Shown here: piece after piece, positions 31,086 through 42,250 of the stretch
Layout: the number at the start of each line of letters is the position of its first letter
Numbering within the stretch: position 1 is the first letter of the stretch
Assembly: GCA_030248195.1 (NCBI GenBank)
Contig: JASAND010007849.1
Span: 23,414 to 87,413, forward strand
Source: Trissonchulus latispiculum
Lineage: Eukaryota > Nematoda > Enoplea > Enoplida > Ironidae
Direction of reading: 5' to 3'
Length of the DNA: 64,000 bases
Made by a program: the position numbers and the translations under genes
The notes under the pieces: generated by a model
Told to the model about the DNA's origin: nothing
What the model saw: only the letters and a program-made list of their open reading frames with translations
Database searches by the model: none

Positions 31086-31735
31086 GCTGGGTCATCAACT
31101 TTCTCATTTCTCAATATTATAACACCGAACGTTTAGTTAGAAAATTTTACATTTTGAAAATCCAACTTGGATTACTGTTGAAAATTACTTTTTGTTAAAG
31201 TTGATTTTTATGATTTACTGCAGATGAAAGCATACCTTTTATAGCAAAAACAAATAGCACGATGCACTTCGCATTTTCCTAAAAACTTGCTTTCAATAGG
31301 AAAACGATAGGTCGGTTGTCAAGATATACAAGCCAGCCAGCCTGACAATAAGACTTAACAAAAAGTATAACTCATTGTAGATGTTTATTATTACATGGAT
31401 TTTTATATATTTTATTATCTTAATAGCAAAATGAATTATGCATAGTTGGCTGACAATATACAGGAGGTTTCCTGCAGACATGCAAGCATAAACATACTGG
31501 ACCTGTACACACACTAAAGCGTTGACATACTGCTGTACTAAGTTATTATACTCGTATTATTAATTATAATAAGGCAAATTGAATAGTATGACAGATTATT
31601 GTTTTCACTGATCACGAGGTGGACATGATTCTGTAATCACAGTGAAGGAAAAATACAGAAACAACAATTTGATTTTCGTTGGATGCCAAAATCAAGCAAG
31701 GGGTTCTAAGTCTGGAAATATTATGTCAAGTCAGT
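31086..31735. other. 3' flank of the DEG/ENaC gene, no other gene seen
   Basis: AT-rich DNA downstream of the minus-strand stop at 31736. It should hold the 3' UTR and polyadenylation signal. No further gene is seen. Confidence 0.4.
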
Positions 31736-33313
31736 TCAATGTTGACACATAATTACCCTTGCTCCATTAACCATAAAGTAGAAGGCCTGCAAAAATGAGA
31801 GTGCTGATGCTCCCAGAAATAAAGACATTGTACCTCCAATGCTACTTAGAAAGGATACAGTAGTGTAGGTATAGTATTCTTCTATTGTCAGTATATCCTC
31901 TGTAAACTCGTCTAGTTCAATCATGAGACTACCCCTGGCTACCCCTCCATTTTCTATTCTTTCCAAGCTGGAACTGTATTTGGTATAACGACACGGAGCT
32001 TGACAGGACCTGGTGCAATTATTCATAATATCCATGCAATGTTGGTTGTATTCTGGAGCTCCATCTACCAGTACTGAACCAATATGACAAAGGTTCTCCC
32101 AAACGCAAGCTGCTCCACCATTTTCTGTGCAGATTGTACAGTTGTAGTAACATTCTCTGTATTGCTTTACTGAACACATCTTATGACAGTCTAGCTGCGG
32201 AAACGGTACCAATGTTGCATCTTCGCTGCACGGCTCCCTCGCTAAATTCAACTTTATGGTCTGCTCTATATGGAGTCTCACATTGTTTATGTAGCCGTAT
32301 GCGAGTGATCCAACTGAATAGGATTCGATGAATACATTGAATAGTGGCTGGGATGACTGGGATCCCATGCCTTTAGCGAAGAAAGATAGGGCCCACTTCC
32401 GCGCTCCTTTTGACTCCATTTCCTCCAAATTGATCCTGGTGCAAAGAGCGCCATTTTCCAAGTTAATCATGGGTCGAAATGGTATTTCTATTGGCCAGTC
32501 GTCTGAACCGTAGTATCCCAGAAGTGGGCTTACGTACTCGTCCAACATTTTACTGACATTGATGGCTCCATGCTCGTCCACTAATGCCAAGCACGCAGTC
32601 GTATTTTCTTTCGTGAACAAGCTGTCAAGGCTGATGTAGGGGCAGCTGTATTTCTGACAAAATTTTTCAAGGTGCTCTATGAAATTGTCCAATGTGCTGT
32701 TCCCTACTGCTTCGGGGCAAACGAACCGAAGTTGAGTATAATCTTGGTATACAACTGAGGGAGTGAACATACCGAACCCAAAAACAAGAGTTTCGTACTT
32801 AGTTTTTGCGGCATCCCCTATTTCGTAGTTATCAATGCCCAGACTTTGTGCTAACGCTGGTATTTGGTCCTTTAGCATAGCTTTAAAATAAACGTGAGAA
32901 CTCCCGTCATATCCAGTATAATCTTTTTCCGCCCTAAATGTAGAAGGGATATGATATGTAAGTGATGCAGGCTGGAGACCAAACTTTGATAAAACATACA
33001 AGTGTTGTTCAGGAGAAAGATTGCATTCTGGAATACTTATGAAATTTGGCCAGTCATTGGTGCAGAGGGTAACTTTTGGAAAACGCCAAATTTCCGCCTT
33101 GTAGATTTTGTGAGATGTTGGTTGATGAAGGAAATCTCTGGTATCGTTGACCAGTTGAATGCCCATCATTACAATGGAAATCAGTAGAAAGCATCCCCAA
33201 AGACATCGACCAAATCGATAGTCTGCAAATGTGAAATCGCTAATTCCATGAATTGTGGTCCTGCTTGCATATTCTTTCCAGAGGTATCGCTTTGGAGCTC
33301 TGTTTGACGGCAT
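31736..33313 (-). CDS. DEG/ENaC-family sodium channel subunit (525 aa, single coding exon)
   Basis: Degenerin/epithelial sodium channel subunits form trimeric, amiloride-type cation channels gated by acid, peptides or force. Seen here: the N-terminal gating motif His22-Gly23 (TTIHGISDF), TM1 at about 36-55, a long extracellular loop with finger/knuckle-like regions and several N-glycosylation sites, a Cys-rich block at about 380-450 (CHKMC, CYYNCTIC, CTRSCQAPC), then a pre-TM2 segment and TM2 with the selectivity triplet G-A-S at 501-503 (the family's G/A/S-x-S). The cytoplasmic tail is only a few residues. ATG at 33313 fits the TM1 spacing of the family. Length is normal. Ligand and subtype (ASIC-like, peptide-gated or other) cannot be assigned. 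Confidence 0.95.
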   Translation of the reverse strand: MPSNRAPKRYLWKEYASRTTIHGISDFTFADYRFGRCLWGCFLLISIVMMGIQLVNDTRDFLHQPTSHKIYKAEIWRFPKVTLCTNDWPNFISIPECNLSPEQHLYVLSKFGLQPASLTYHIPSTFRAEKDYTGYDGSSHVYFKAMLKDQIPALAQSLGIDNYEIGDAAKTKYETLVFGFGMFTPSVVYQDYTQLRFVCPEAVGNSTLDNFIEHLEKFCQKYSCPYISLDSLFTKENTTACLALVDEHGAINVSKMLDEYVSPLLGYYGSDDWPIEIPFRPMINLENGALCTRINLEEMESKGARKWALSFFAKGMGSQSSQPLFNVFIESYSVGSLAYGYINNVRLHIEQTIKLNLAREPCSEDATLVPFPQLDCHKMCSVKQYRECYYNCTICTENGGAACVWENLCHIGSVLVDGAPEYNQHCMDIMNNCTRSCQAPCRYTKYSSSLERIENGGVARGSLMIELDEFTEDILTIEEYYTYTTVSFLSSIGGTMSLFLGASALSFLQAFYFMVNGARVIMCQH

Positions 33314-33930
33314 GTTGTGTTATCAGTTCTGAGGTATAGAATTTCATAAAAGGATTGATATTATGTACCTGCAACGTAAACATTGAAAAGTTTGTGGGAT
33401 TTGAAAGGGGACTAAATTTTAGTCTAGTACGTATGCATTCATCCCTTTGGGAGACTGCAATGAAGTATATGTCGAAGCCTAGTAATCAAATTGGTCATTT
33501 AGTTAAATGACTAAACATTTTAGCCATTTAGTCAAATGGCTAGCCCAGTCGTAAAACGCAGCGTGTTTGACTACTTGGCCAAAAGACTCGCAGTATTTAA
33601 GCCATTTAGTAAAATGACCAGCAGCTTGTAGCCTAGTTTTCAAATGACAGTTGGCGACTATTTATTGACGATCATCATATCAGTCTTTTGGCCAAGTAGT
33701 CAAATACGCTGCGTTTTACAACTGGGCTAGCCATTTGACTAAAGGGCTAAAATGTTTAGCCATTTAACTAAATGGCCGATTTGACTACTAGGCTTTGACG
33801 TATATATTTCTAAAGCACCTTAGAGTACGACAAGTAACGATCTTACGAGGAATTGCAGCATATAGAAGAAATTGAAAACAATAATTAATTATTAATGTCT
33901 CATGTACTTAAATATAAATATTCAGCTCAC
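33314..33930 (-). other. Probable 5' UTR and 5' intron of the DEG/ENaC gene
   Basis: On the minus strand an acceptor ACGTTGCAG ends near 33369, and a donor GAG|GTGAGC lies near 33929. A noncoding first exon to the right would be spliced to the coding exon. The inverted-repeat MITE at 33466-33805 would sit inside this intron. Predicted from splice signals only. Confidence 0.4.
33466..33805. mobile_element. Foldback MITE with about 115-bp terminal inverted repeats
   Basis: The left arm (33466-33590), with GCCTAGTA, TTTAGCCATTTAGTCAAATGG and CGCAGCGT, is nearly the reverse complement of the right arm (33680-33805). A spacer of about 90 bp lies between. Ends lie in TATA contexts, compatible with a TA target site (Tc1/mariner-type). 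Confidence 0.85.
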
Positions 33931-35390
33931 CTCAATGGTAAGTGCGGATGCTTGTGAGAGTGTAGATCGAGGTATAATAAGAGGTAAGCGTTCAGCTGCA
34001 GTTCGAAGAAAAGAATTATATCTAGTGGGCTGTGTTCAATCAAAGCTATAGAATGGAGGCATCGTTTGTTACCACATTGGTACCATATAAAAGCTTTTTA
34101 TTGTATCAGCTAGTCTATCCCTAGTCACAATATTAATGTGGTCGTGTTGGAGAGATTCTGACAATTAATAATCCAATGCATATCAATGATTGTATATGTC
34201 CAGCTAGGTAATTATTGAAATTGTAAAATCTGAGACATCCATTTCTCTTGCAATTCATTAACTGCGGTCCAATGATATTTACATTGATTAACGATCACAT
34301 TTAAAGCTAACAGATTCTTTTACTAGTCTATTTTTCTACTGTCTCTGCTAGATTGTTCTTCACAATCTTTGTAAGTACTTGGCATTCAAAATGAAACAAG
34401 ATTATTTCTCAAACCTTATTCATCCATATTCTGGAAGATCAGCACGTCACAATGGTTCTGAAAATCGTCGCCTCTGTATCTCTGTTGAAGTTGTTGTGTT
34501 CTTCGAAATGGAAGCGTCAAATACAAAATACCGAAGTAGAAACAACGATTGAATATAGCTACATTAAGCAAGTCAAGACAAGAACAATTTCAAATATAGT
34601 TCCACATATTTCCAACAATACGTAGCCAGAAGGAATGGCACTACGGTTCGCTTTCATTGTCCTACTCAGGGGAGGATGGGAAACAAAGATCGTGACGGCT
34701 GTCTGGTGTGGGTGGGAGCGATGTAAACTCGGCATTCCCTTGCTAAAACCAAAAATGCAACCATTTTAACTAAAGGCTCACAGTAAATAAGCAGAAAGAA
34801 TGGTTCAACCAGATTTTACGGTGCCTGTACCTAGTGCTATCGTAGGTTTTCAATGGCTATAGTTGAACATTTTCCAAAATTTTGGCAAAATTCAAATTCA
34901 AAGTTGTTAACTTTTTCTCCTCCGTATGTGTCAAAGCAAGCACCAAGAAAATTTTACTCAATAAAAGCAAATAATTACTAAGCGACGTAGTCCATGACAA
35001 AAGATGTTTCATTAATCCAGTGTTGTAGCTTTTTCCAGAACATTGCCAAACACTAAACTTTGGCTGTTGTCAAAGTTCAAAAATTAATTTATAAAATTAA
35101 TTTTCTCCACTTATTCTAACTGATGCAAGCACGGCGTAAGCGAAAGTTACTTAATGTAGACACTCTCATATACATAAAAACTAGAAAACTAATTTTACCT
35201 GAAATGCATTTCCTTTATGCATAGTTTTCAAAGAACAAGTTGCTGATGTGGTACATCTGAGCATTGGACTTACGTAATGAAACTTTCAAATCATATTTCG
35301 CAGCTAATCATGATTTATTTTTAATTCGTCTGTGTCCACTGTAGTTTTAATTTCCAAATACATGTATTAACTGAAATTTTTATTTTGTGC
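33931..35390. other. Intergenic, no gene seen
   Basis: AT-rich with no coding homology, tRNA or clear repeat boundary. It would include the promoter of the DEG/ENaC gene near its left end. Confidence 0.4.
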
Positions 35391-35700
35391 GACTTTAACT
35401 GAATCTATTTTAAACCTTTTCAAAACAAAAACTATGCAGAAGCGTGAACTGAAGCTGAAACCAAAATTATTTAGCGTCGCTGATTTAAACTGAAGCTGAA
35501 ATTTTTTTGGACCATGACTGAAACTGAAATCATTTTGGGTTGTCGACTGAAACTTAAACTTAAGCTATTTTGCTATGCCGGTAGAGACCGGAAGCTATTT
35601 TGTTATGTCGATAGGGACAACTGAAATCAACTTGGGTTACTAATTGAAAATGAAACTGAAATCAATTTGGGTTGATGACTGAAACATAAACTTAAGGAGG
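35391..35700. repeat. Degenerate (CTGAAA)n-type repeat
   Basis: CTGAAACTGAAAT, CTGAAGCTGAAA and related phrases recur about every 20-40 bp. They are the complement of the TTTCAG motifs of the hAT-like MITE at 43926-44366, so this may be an old copy. Confidence 0.55.
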
Positions 35701-37739
35701 CCTCCATTTTTGGGTCATTTTTTCGACTTTCTCCAATCTCGCTGATTTTCACTTTATTTTATTATCCAAGTGTTATTTTAACGAATTCTAAAAACTTAAG
35801 TCGTAACTCTTACACTTGTCGAGTTATTTCAACTCAAAGTTGAGATTTCATGGGTTAAACATAGAAAATTTAATGATTTGTCATTTTTCACGTGCGCCAA
35901 AAAATCTCCCGACAAAGGTTGATAAATTTGGACAAATTGTACATTAAAATAACGCTATAATGCTAATTTCATATTTATAAAAACAATTACAATAATTTTT
36001 GGTTATATGCTTTGGGTCAGTGTAACAGTTTTGCATTCATTAGGTTAACATTTATTCATTAACAATGCCAGCAGCTTGATCTATTATTGTCCCGAAAATA
36101 TTCGATGTTTGGACTTTAATCAGCTTGAATAATCAGTGATGCGGAGACCAAAGTTATTTTTATTTGCGAAGATGCTTATAGATCATGGACAATGATTTGG
36201 TTTGGTCAAATTTTCTCAACTGCAGAACTTTGGAATGTGCGCAGGGACTTTTTCACACAAAATAATACAGTTTAAATAACATACCTCATTGTTGGAATAA
36301 ACTGACCATACCTCCTCAATTTCATAAACAACAGCGTCGTGGTCCTAGGCAGAAAATGGCTGGCGGCACCGTGAACACCACGGATCTACCTGCTGCATCT
36401 GCTAAACGCAGCTAAAGCAGCAGCTGGGAGAATGAGAACAGACTGCGGTGCAGCCATTTAAGTAGTAACTAGATTTTTCGCAACGGCAGACAACACAAGT
36501 GACCTCTGGAAGAGCTACATTAGCAGGTGCCGCCGGCAGACGCTCGGATAGTTCAGGTGTTGCATCGACGGAATTTCTTCCAGATCGGAATTGTTAGAAG
36601 AAACTGGCGATGGGCAATCACATTAATCACTGGTGGCCCCTGGACTGTCGAGAGCGAAACCTGCTGCTCATTCATAAACTGGATTACAATTGCAAGGGGT
36701 AGCACCAAGTAGTCTTGATGGCATGGGACGTCGTTTGCTTTCACAGTACAAAAGCACAGTACGCTTAGATACATGTTTGCTTCTATCAAGAAAAGCAAGT
36801 TGATCACAGTAAGCAACAGCTCTGACTGATAGAAAATGTGAAGTGAACCGCCGTTGTCTTTATCAGGGTTAGTAATGGAGGTCGGCTTATGCTTAATTTT
36901 GTAAACACTGATTAAAGTTCAACAATTTCAATTGGTAGTGATAATATTTGTTGTTATTAAAGGCATTACTTTTCTTAACTACAAATAACTTTGTAATCAT
37001 CCGCTGGTATTACTATTAACTGACTATTAATTTTACAGTAATTATGCATTACAGGAACCCCCCTACTGTTACTGTATTGAACTAGAAAAGGTCAGAGATG
37101 ATAATTAGCTATAGTATTGACCTTAGCAAATGTAAATATCCAGCTACGTTAAGTAGTTAAACATTAAATAAAACTTTTATGGTAAATAAATACCATTTAA
37201 AGTGAAACAGAATTATATGGGGTACGCTGTTAAGACAAAGTCTGCATGTAAATCGTAAATGACCTAAAATAAATAATCATTATCACTAAGAGTTTTGTCC
37301 ACTGCTATTAAACGATATCAGAAAGAAAGTTGTAAGCCGTTTAACGCCAAATATTTATAACTTCTATCCATTGCTATAGAATCGCATGCAACATAACTTC
37401 GAATATTGCCAATTAGAAAACACTGTTACTGTTTTCTTTTTATTACAACTGAGCATATGAATGGAAAATACTTACTCGACTGCAACTGCTTTGCTTTCCA
37501 TCCTTGTTTGTTCCAATTATTTGTTAAAATCTTCGCTGTAACATGTATACTGTATTTCCTGATCTGCAACAATCTTTCTGTTTGCGTTGTGGATCCCTCA
37601 CACATTCCTTTGATAGGTTAATTATTGTTTTAGAATCGCAGGAAAATTTACCAGTTATCATATTTTACACTCGGCTATGTTTTATGAAAGCATGGTTTAA
37701 AATTTGCATGATACTTTAGCACACACTCTCCTTTGTTTT
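35701..37739. other. Intergenic, no gene seen
   Basis: Mostly AT-rich. Short frames near 36527-36816 on both strands have no homology. No RNA gene is seen. Confidence 0.4.
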
Positions 37740-38525
37740 CTGACATTAGCTTGGATGAAGGTGCCCCTTCAATAGTTGTAAATGAAGAATTACAAAAGCG
37801 ATACCATCGAGTTGAAGGTTCAACAGTTTTCACGTTATACAAATGCATTAATAATAGAATTTTGATGCCAAAACTGCTCCTCTACAAACAGAAGTGAGTT
37901 TCATCTCCAGGCGTTGTGAACCGAATTTAATTTTCATTGCTAAAAAAGTGGAGTATATGTTAAAAATATCAGATGCCAAAATGTTTGTATCTCGAATTAA
38001 GCTGAGTGATCAGGCTCTGCTGCAACATAACAAAATTCTAAACTCTACAGGTTGCAGATATCCAGCACTTCGCTATGATACTAAATGTCGTACAATATTT
38101 ACTTATGAGAACAGAATCTGGATTGGGTACCTTACAGTGGTTCTCTTCCAAGGCGGGTTTACGTCAGCGTATAATGGTTCTTTGTAGAATAATCCATTTT
38201 ACCTATGGATTTTGGAGCTCAGAGAGTCTATGTTTAAAAAATGAAATGCTGCTTCTACATTGAACTCCACTTTGCTTGTGGAATTGCTTAGAGATAACAT
38301 ATTGATCTTGGGTTTTAGTGGGATGACTAGAGGGGATTTTTCATTACATGTGTTGACTTGACTCTTGATCATTCCGCTGATTGCAACTATATTAGTCTCG
38401 AGGAATACGGAACGGTTAGAATTAATGATTATAAAGATGCCCTGGGTGCATCAATTGTCGTTTTCTGTGTAGCTGAATATAACGCTCTAATAATACTTGA
38501 CAAAAATAGAAATTCCTTTTGGGAA
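37740..38525 (+). pseudogene. Decayed Polinton/Maverick-type capsid gene
   Basis: An open frame (37894-38187) reads AKMFVSRIKLSDQALLQHN and later RYPALRYDTKCRTIF and AYNGSL. A second frame (38346-38516) reads VDLTLDHSADCNYISL, EEYGTVRI and CVAEYNALIILDKNRNS. Both resemble the C-terminal half of capsid-type proteins encoded by Polinton/Maverick (adintovirus-like) elements, of the kind annotated in nematodes as F54H12.2-like. Stops and frame changes separate the blocks. The N-terminal part and other Polinton genes are absent. It is an old endogenous remnant, not a working gene. Confidence 0.65.
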
Positions 38526-38568
38526 AAGGTGTAAAAGTTATATTTTAATTATAATTTGAATCCAACAA

Positions 38569-38733
38569 ATGGAGAAGAAGAAAATCATAATACTTGGTTC
38601 GGTGTCAATAAGTTTAGCAGTTTTAGTTGCGATCTTTGTTACTATCTCATTAAATATAAAGTTACTGGAGCCGTTCTCGTCACTCACTCTTGGGTTTGTT
38701 CTCGATGGAAGTGTTGCTATAGTTCAAAATTGA
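38569..38733 (+). CDS. Small 54-aa ORF with one membrane segment, beside the Polinton remnant
   Basis: ATG, a Lys cluster (MEKKK), then a strong hydrophobic span (IIILGSVSISLAVLVAIFV) and a short tail. It starts about 50 bp after the capsid remnant, on the same strand and without stops. Small membrane proteins occur in Polintons, but this could be chance. Confidence 0.3.
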   Translation: MEKKKIIILGSVSISLAVLVAIFVTISLNIKLLEPFSSLTLGFVLDGSVAIVQN

Positions 38734-39450
38734 ATGCGAAAACTTTGTTTCTGCAGCAATTTTACTAGTTATAAAGCTTTATTCAGGATTGCGCAGGCCA
38801 ACGGTGTTACATGAGCTAATTAAACGATTTCTTATGTCCATATGTCTCCCAACAATTTGACTGGAAATGGTGTTTTACTGAGAACAAACAAATCATGCTT
38901 GGATAGATAGGAGAACTCACTCTTAAAAGTGAGGACCTCCTTCACGTTATTGGGTTGCCGCTTTTTTCACAAGAAAAGCAACCCTTTCATCTGGGTATGT
39001 CCGTTTATTTATTTATTATTCATCTCGTTACCACCCCCTGTCCGCCCTCTAACTTTTGCTAGAGTTGACCAATTGGGCTGAACTTTTCAGTGTAGGTTTG
39101 GGGTGGGGTGAAGTATTGATTGAAGCGCGTGGGCTCCCCCCCCGCCGTTGCAGTATGCGAAAGTACTCGATACGGTGATGTTGCAAGTAGTCAAAATAGA
39201 AAGTAGCGGAAACCGCCCAATATGGCATCATTTGAAAGTTCTCGGTGAGTAAAGGGTATAATAGGGCCAAGACGCCAAAATGTACGACAATTGAGTTACG
39301 GAGCTTCGAAGTGGTCAAAAATGATCAAAGTCGACCAAAATGGCCAAATATTGAAACATTTCAAAATATGATCAATCTGGTAGTCTAATAAGAGCTCTTG
39401 ATATTAAGATATCAGACTATACTGGTTCACAGAAGTTCCTCTTTGGGGAG
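38734..39450. other. Noncoding stretch with a strong hairpin
   Basis: GGGTTGCCGCTTTTT...AAAAGCAACCC at 38951-38984 forms a hairpin of about 12 bp. The remainder shows no gene. AAGTACTCGATACG at about 39162 recurs at about 45549 before another TATATAAAGG. Confidence 0.4.
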
Positions 39451-39640
39451 ATGACTATATATAAAGGTAGTGGCAACCCATTCTTGTAACTTCGCTAGTT
39501 GAAACATGATATGCTTCGTCAGCATTGAAAGAATGCTTGATCAGCATTATAGTGATTGACTGAACATTACAAACGCTTGGTCAGCAGGACAGGATTGCTT
39601 GGTCAGCACGACCCTTCGAGTTTGGTCACCATGACCCCCA
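39451..39640 (+). repeat. TATA-like box followed by GCTTGGTCAGCA repeats
   Basis: ACTATATATAAAGG at about 39448-39461 is followed by five variants of GCTTNGTCAGCA spaced 20-35 bp (39510-39630). It could be a promoter-like unit of a repeat family. Confidence 0.45.
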
Positions 39641-40339
39641 CGTTCTAGTAATGCAGTTTCCTATAAAATCCAGGAAATTTTGAAAAATTCATTTTCATTG
39701 GCTAAACGCGGTAGGACTTGTCTGAGATATCTAAAAGCTGTGAGTGTGCTCTTGATTTGGTTGCCCTTGGAACTTAGACACCCAAGAAGCCGTTGCGTCT
39801 ATCAAACGATCTTTAATACACCACTATGGCGAGATTCCGCGGATGCGACCTATAAAAACAAATGATATGAATTCCTGGAAAATTTGAAAGCTTAAGCCCA
39901 GACGGCGTGATTCCTACCGAGACACTCAGCTTTCATGAAAGCATCTGCTGCTTAATTCTTCTGAAGGCTGTAGAGCCTTCACCAGGCCACCAGGCCTGCC
40001 GTGCTGTGAATTGAACCTTCGAGCCCTGGCCGGCCCGAGCGGGTGCGGCACGGTCCAGCTTGTTCAACAGCCCAGCCCGCCACTGGGAGGGCACAACTCT
40101 ATGTCCAACCCTTACAGAGAATTTCCGTAAAATTTAAAATTAGACTGATTGCTCAATCTATATTTGAACTGTATCATTGCCTTTATTTAGTATTGTACAC
40201 GGCTTGTTGATGTATACTATGTACATGAAAACTGTGTTATTTATTGGTATTCAATGTGTACATACGCATATGCTAAAAAAATTACAAAAAGAGACTGACT
40301 GGAAAACATTACATAACAAATGATCTAATTAGTTATGAA
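39641..40339. other. Noncoding stretch, no gene seen
   Basis: A GC-rich patch (39990-40100) contains inverted CCAGGCC/GGCCTG phrases and may be repeat-derived. No coding homology is seen. Confidence 0.4.
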
Positions 40340-40725
40340 CAGAACAAGATTACGCAATCAGTGACACAAAATTGTGGAATAATGATTGCGCAAGTATTAC
40401 GCACAGGCTACGGCGCAACAGATTATTCAGTTGTTGCGCTAATTATTAGGTCACGCAATTCATCAACATTGAGCAACAGATTATGTAACAGTTGCGAAAA
40501 TAATTGTGTAATAATTAGGTAATACATACGTAATCTATTGCAGACTTATTACGTAATTAATACCATAATCTATTGCGTAATCACTGCGTAATCCCTGGGC
40601 AGGACGTAATGCAAAAGATTACGCAATCTGTTGCACGATTATTACGTAATAGTTACTTAATTTATTGCATAATTATTACACAATTAACTATGTAATGATC
40701 ACGTTAGAGCTTGCGTAATCCCTCT
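40340..40725. repeat. TTACGCAAT / ATTACGTAAT motif cluster
   Basis: At least ten variants of TTACGCAAT or ATTGCGTAA in both orientations within 380 bp, often palindromic (ATTACGTAAT). One end reads GATTACGCAATC and the other TTGCGTAATCCC, as expected for inverted ends of a non-autonomous element. Confidence 0.6.
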
Positions 40726-41178
40726 GCCGCGACTGCGGCTGCGGGTTGGTCCAGAACCGCCATATACTCTCTACTCAGCTGAACTCGGATATCAGGCTTT
40801 CTTTCATATACCCGTTTTTCCTTACAAGCTTACTCTTAATACAATCTTCATCCAACCCTGCCCAGACAAGGTTGAATTCAAGCCCTACCGTAGACAGGGC
40901 TAAGTAAAAAAAATGGGCAAGGGGGTAGGGTAAAGCTGAAATGGCCGGAAAAAGCATTCGAAATTCCAAAACAATTTCCAGCTTCGATGTACCTTGTTAC
41001 CAAAATTTCTTCATTTTTCATAAAAATGATCAAAATTTTGAAGTGTTAACCAAAAATTGATAATTTTGTTCCAAGTTTTTAAAAATAGCGAATTTATGTT
41101 ACTGTTCTTCTGGTACAAGCATCCTTCAAAGTTTGGATTCGAAGTGCCACTAAAAATTCTGTTGAGACAAGCCCCCGA
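40726..41178. other. Noncoding stretch, no gene seen
   Basis: No coding homology or clear repeat is seen. Confidence 0.4.
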
Positions 41179-41528
41179 GTAGAGATGAGCACGGGCCGGA
41201 TTTTGTCAGCCCGGCCCGGCCCGGCCAGGCCCGTTCCAAGTTTTGCTCGTCCTGGCTCGACCCGGCCCGCTGGCAAAATTTTTCGGCCCGGCCTGCCCAG
41301 GCCCGCTTCAAAATTCGCCAATGGGCCGGCCCGGTCCGCCAATGGGAATGCAAGACGGAGAGGCTAAATTATGCTACGAAATGTTAAATTATGCAACAAA
41401 ATAACCAGAATCCGTAAAGGTGTAGCTAATGTTAGTGATTTTACAACATTTTCTAGAGTTGGTCCGGCCAGTTTCGGCCCGCTCCGGCCCGAAGTTAGAA
41501 AACTCTGGGCCGAAATGCTCATCTCTAC
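41179..41528. mobile_element. hAT-like MITE with GGCCC/CCGGCC subterminal repeats
   Basis: The left end GTAGAGATGAGCA and right end TGCTCATCTCTAC are perfect 13-bp inverted repeats. Just inside, (GGCCC)n-like arrays extend the GGGCCGG that follows the terminal motif. No clear target duplication is seen. The body codes for nothing. Confidence 0.75.
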
Positions 41529-42069
41529 CCACTATGACTCTACTTTAATGTATGGCTTCTAGGCATCCCTTAAGCATCACAATCCTATAATATTATTTCT
41601 TCAGGGTGTCTTGCCTGCCGCACACGTTTACATTTTTGACATTGAATGTCAATTGGTTTTAGTTGATTAACACCCGCCAATTAATCAACCAGCCAAAGAC
41701 GGTGCTATACTATTCAGTTAGGGCTTGGCGCCTGTTACTTCGCAGCACAAATTTAGACAGAAACCCCGCACCCGTTTATCAATAGCTAGACATTTTCAGC
41801 AAGCACTAACTTTCAGTTTTACCATCAATAAATTTACGCACCGCGGAAGGTAGAAATTCGCTAGAGTTCTGTGTCAGAAACATTTCGCAAAAGTAGCCTG
41901 ATGTTAAGGCTTTAGGGTTTATTTTTTGATTTTTTTAAACTGGAACAACTTCTATTCAGTTTCATAGTCTGTTGTTTCCTCTAAGGCGTAGCTTCAGTTT
42001 ATGCAACTTTCGAAGAGCCCTGAAATTATTCTTTTTTCAGCAATCTGTGCAGGAAAGATTGATAACCTT
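41529..42069. other. Noncoding stretch, no gene seen
   Basis: AT-rich, with no coding homology. Confidence 0.4.
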
Positions 42070-42250
42070 CACTGTAAAAAAAATTTCCTAGCTGTTATCC
42101 ATTTTTCGATGATCACTGTTGTCATTCAAGAAAAATAGATAAAAGTTATCAGGTAAAAAAGATATCAGTTAGCTATTATTTCGGGATTGATTGAAAATCT
42201 AGAAAATTAGATAACAGTTATCTAATATTGCTGGCTAATATCAATCTTTT
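42070..42250. mobile_element. MITE end or short MITE starting CACTGTAAAAAAAATT
   Basis: A 16-bp start CACTGTAAAAAAAATT (42070-42085) is followed by repeated, partly palindromic GATAACAGTTATC-type motifs. The same 16-bp sequence, inverted, ends a related block at 46030-46259. Confidence 0.6.

Noticed and set aside
40340..40725. CRISPR-like spaced repeats
   Set aside because: Motifs are short, in both orientations and unevenly spaced, in an animal genome.
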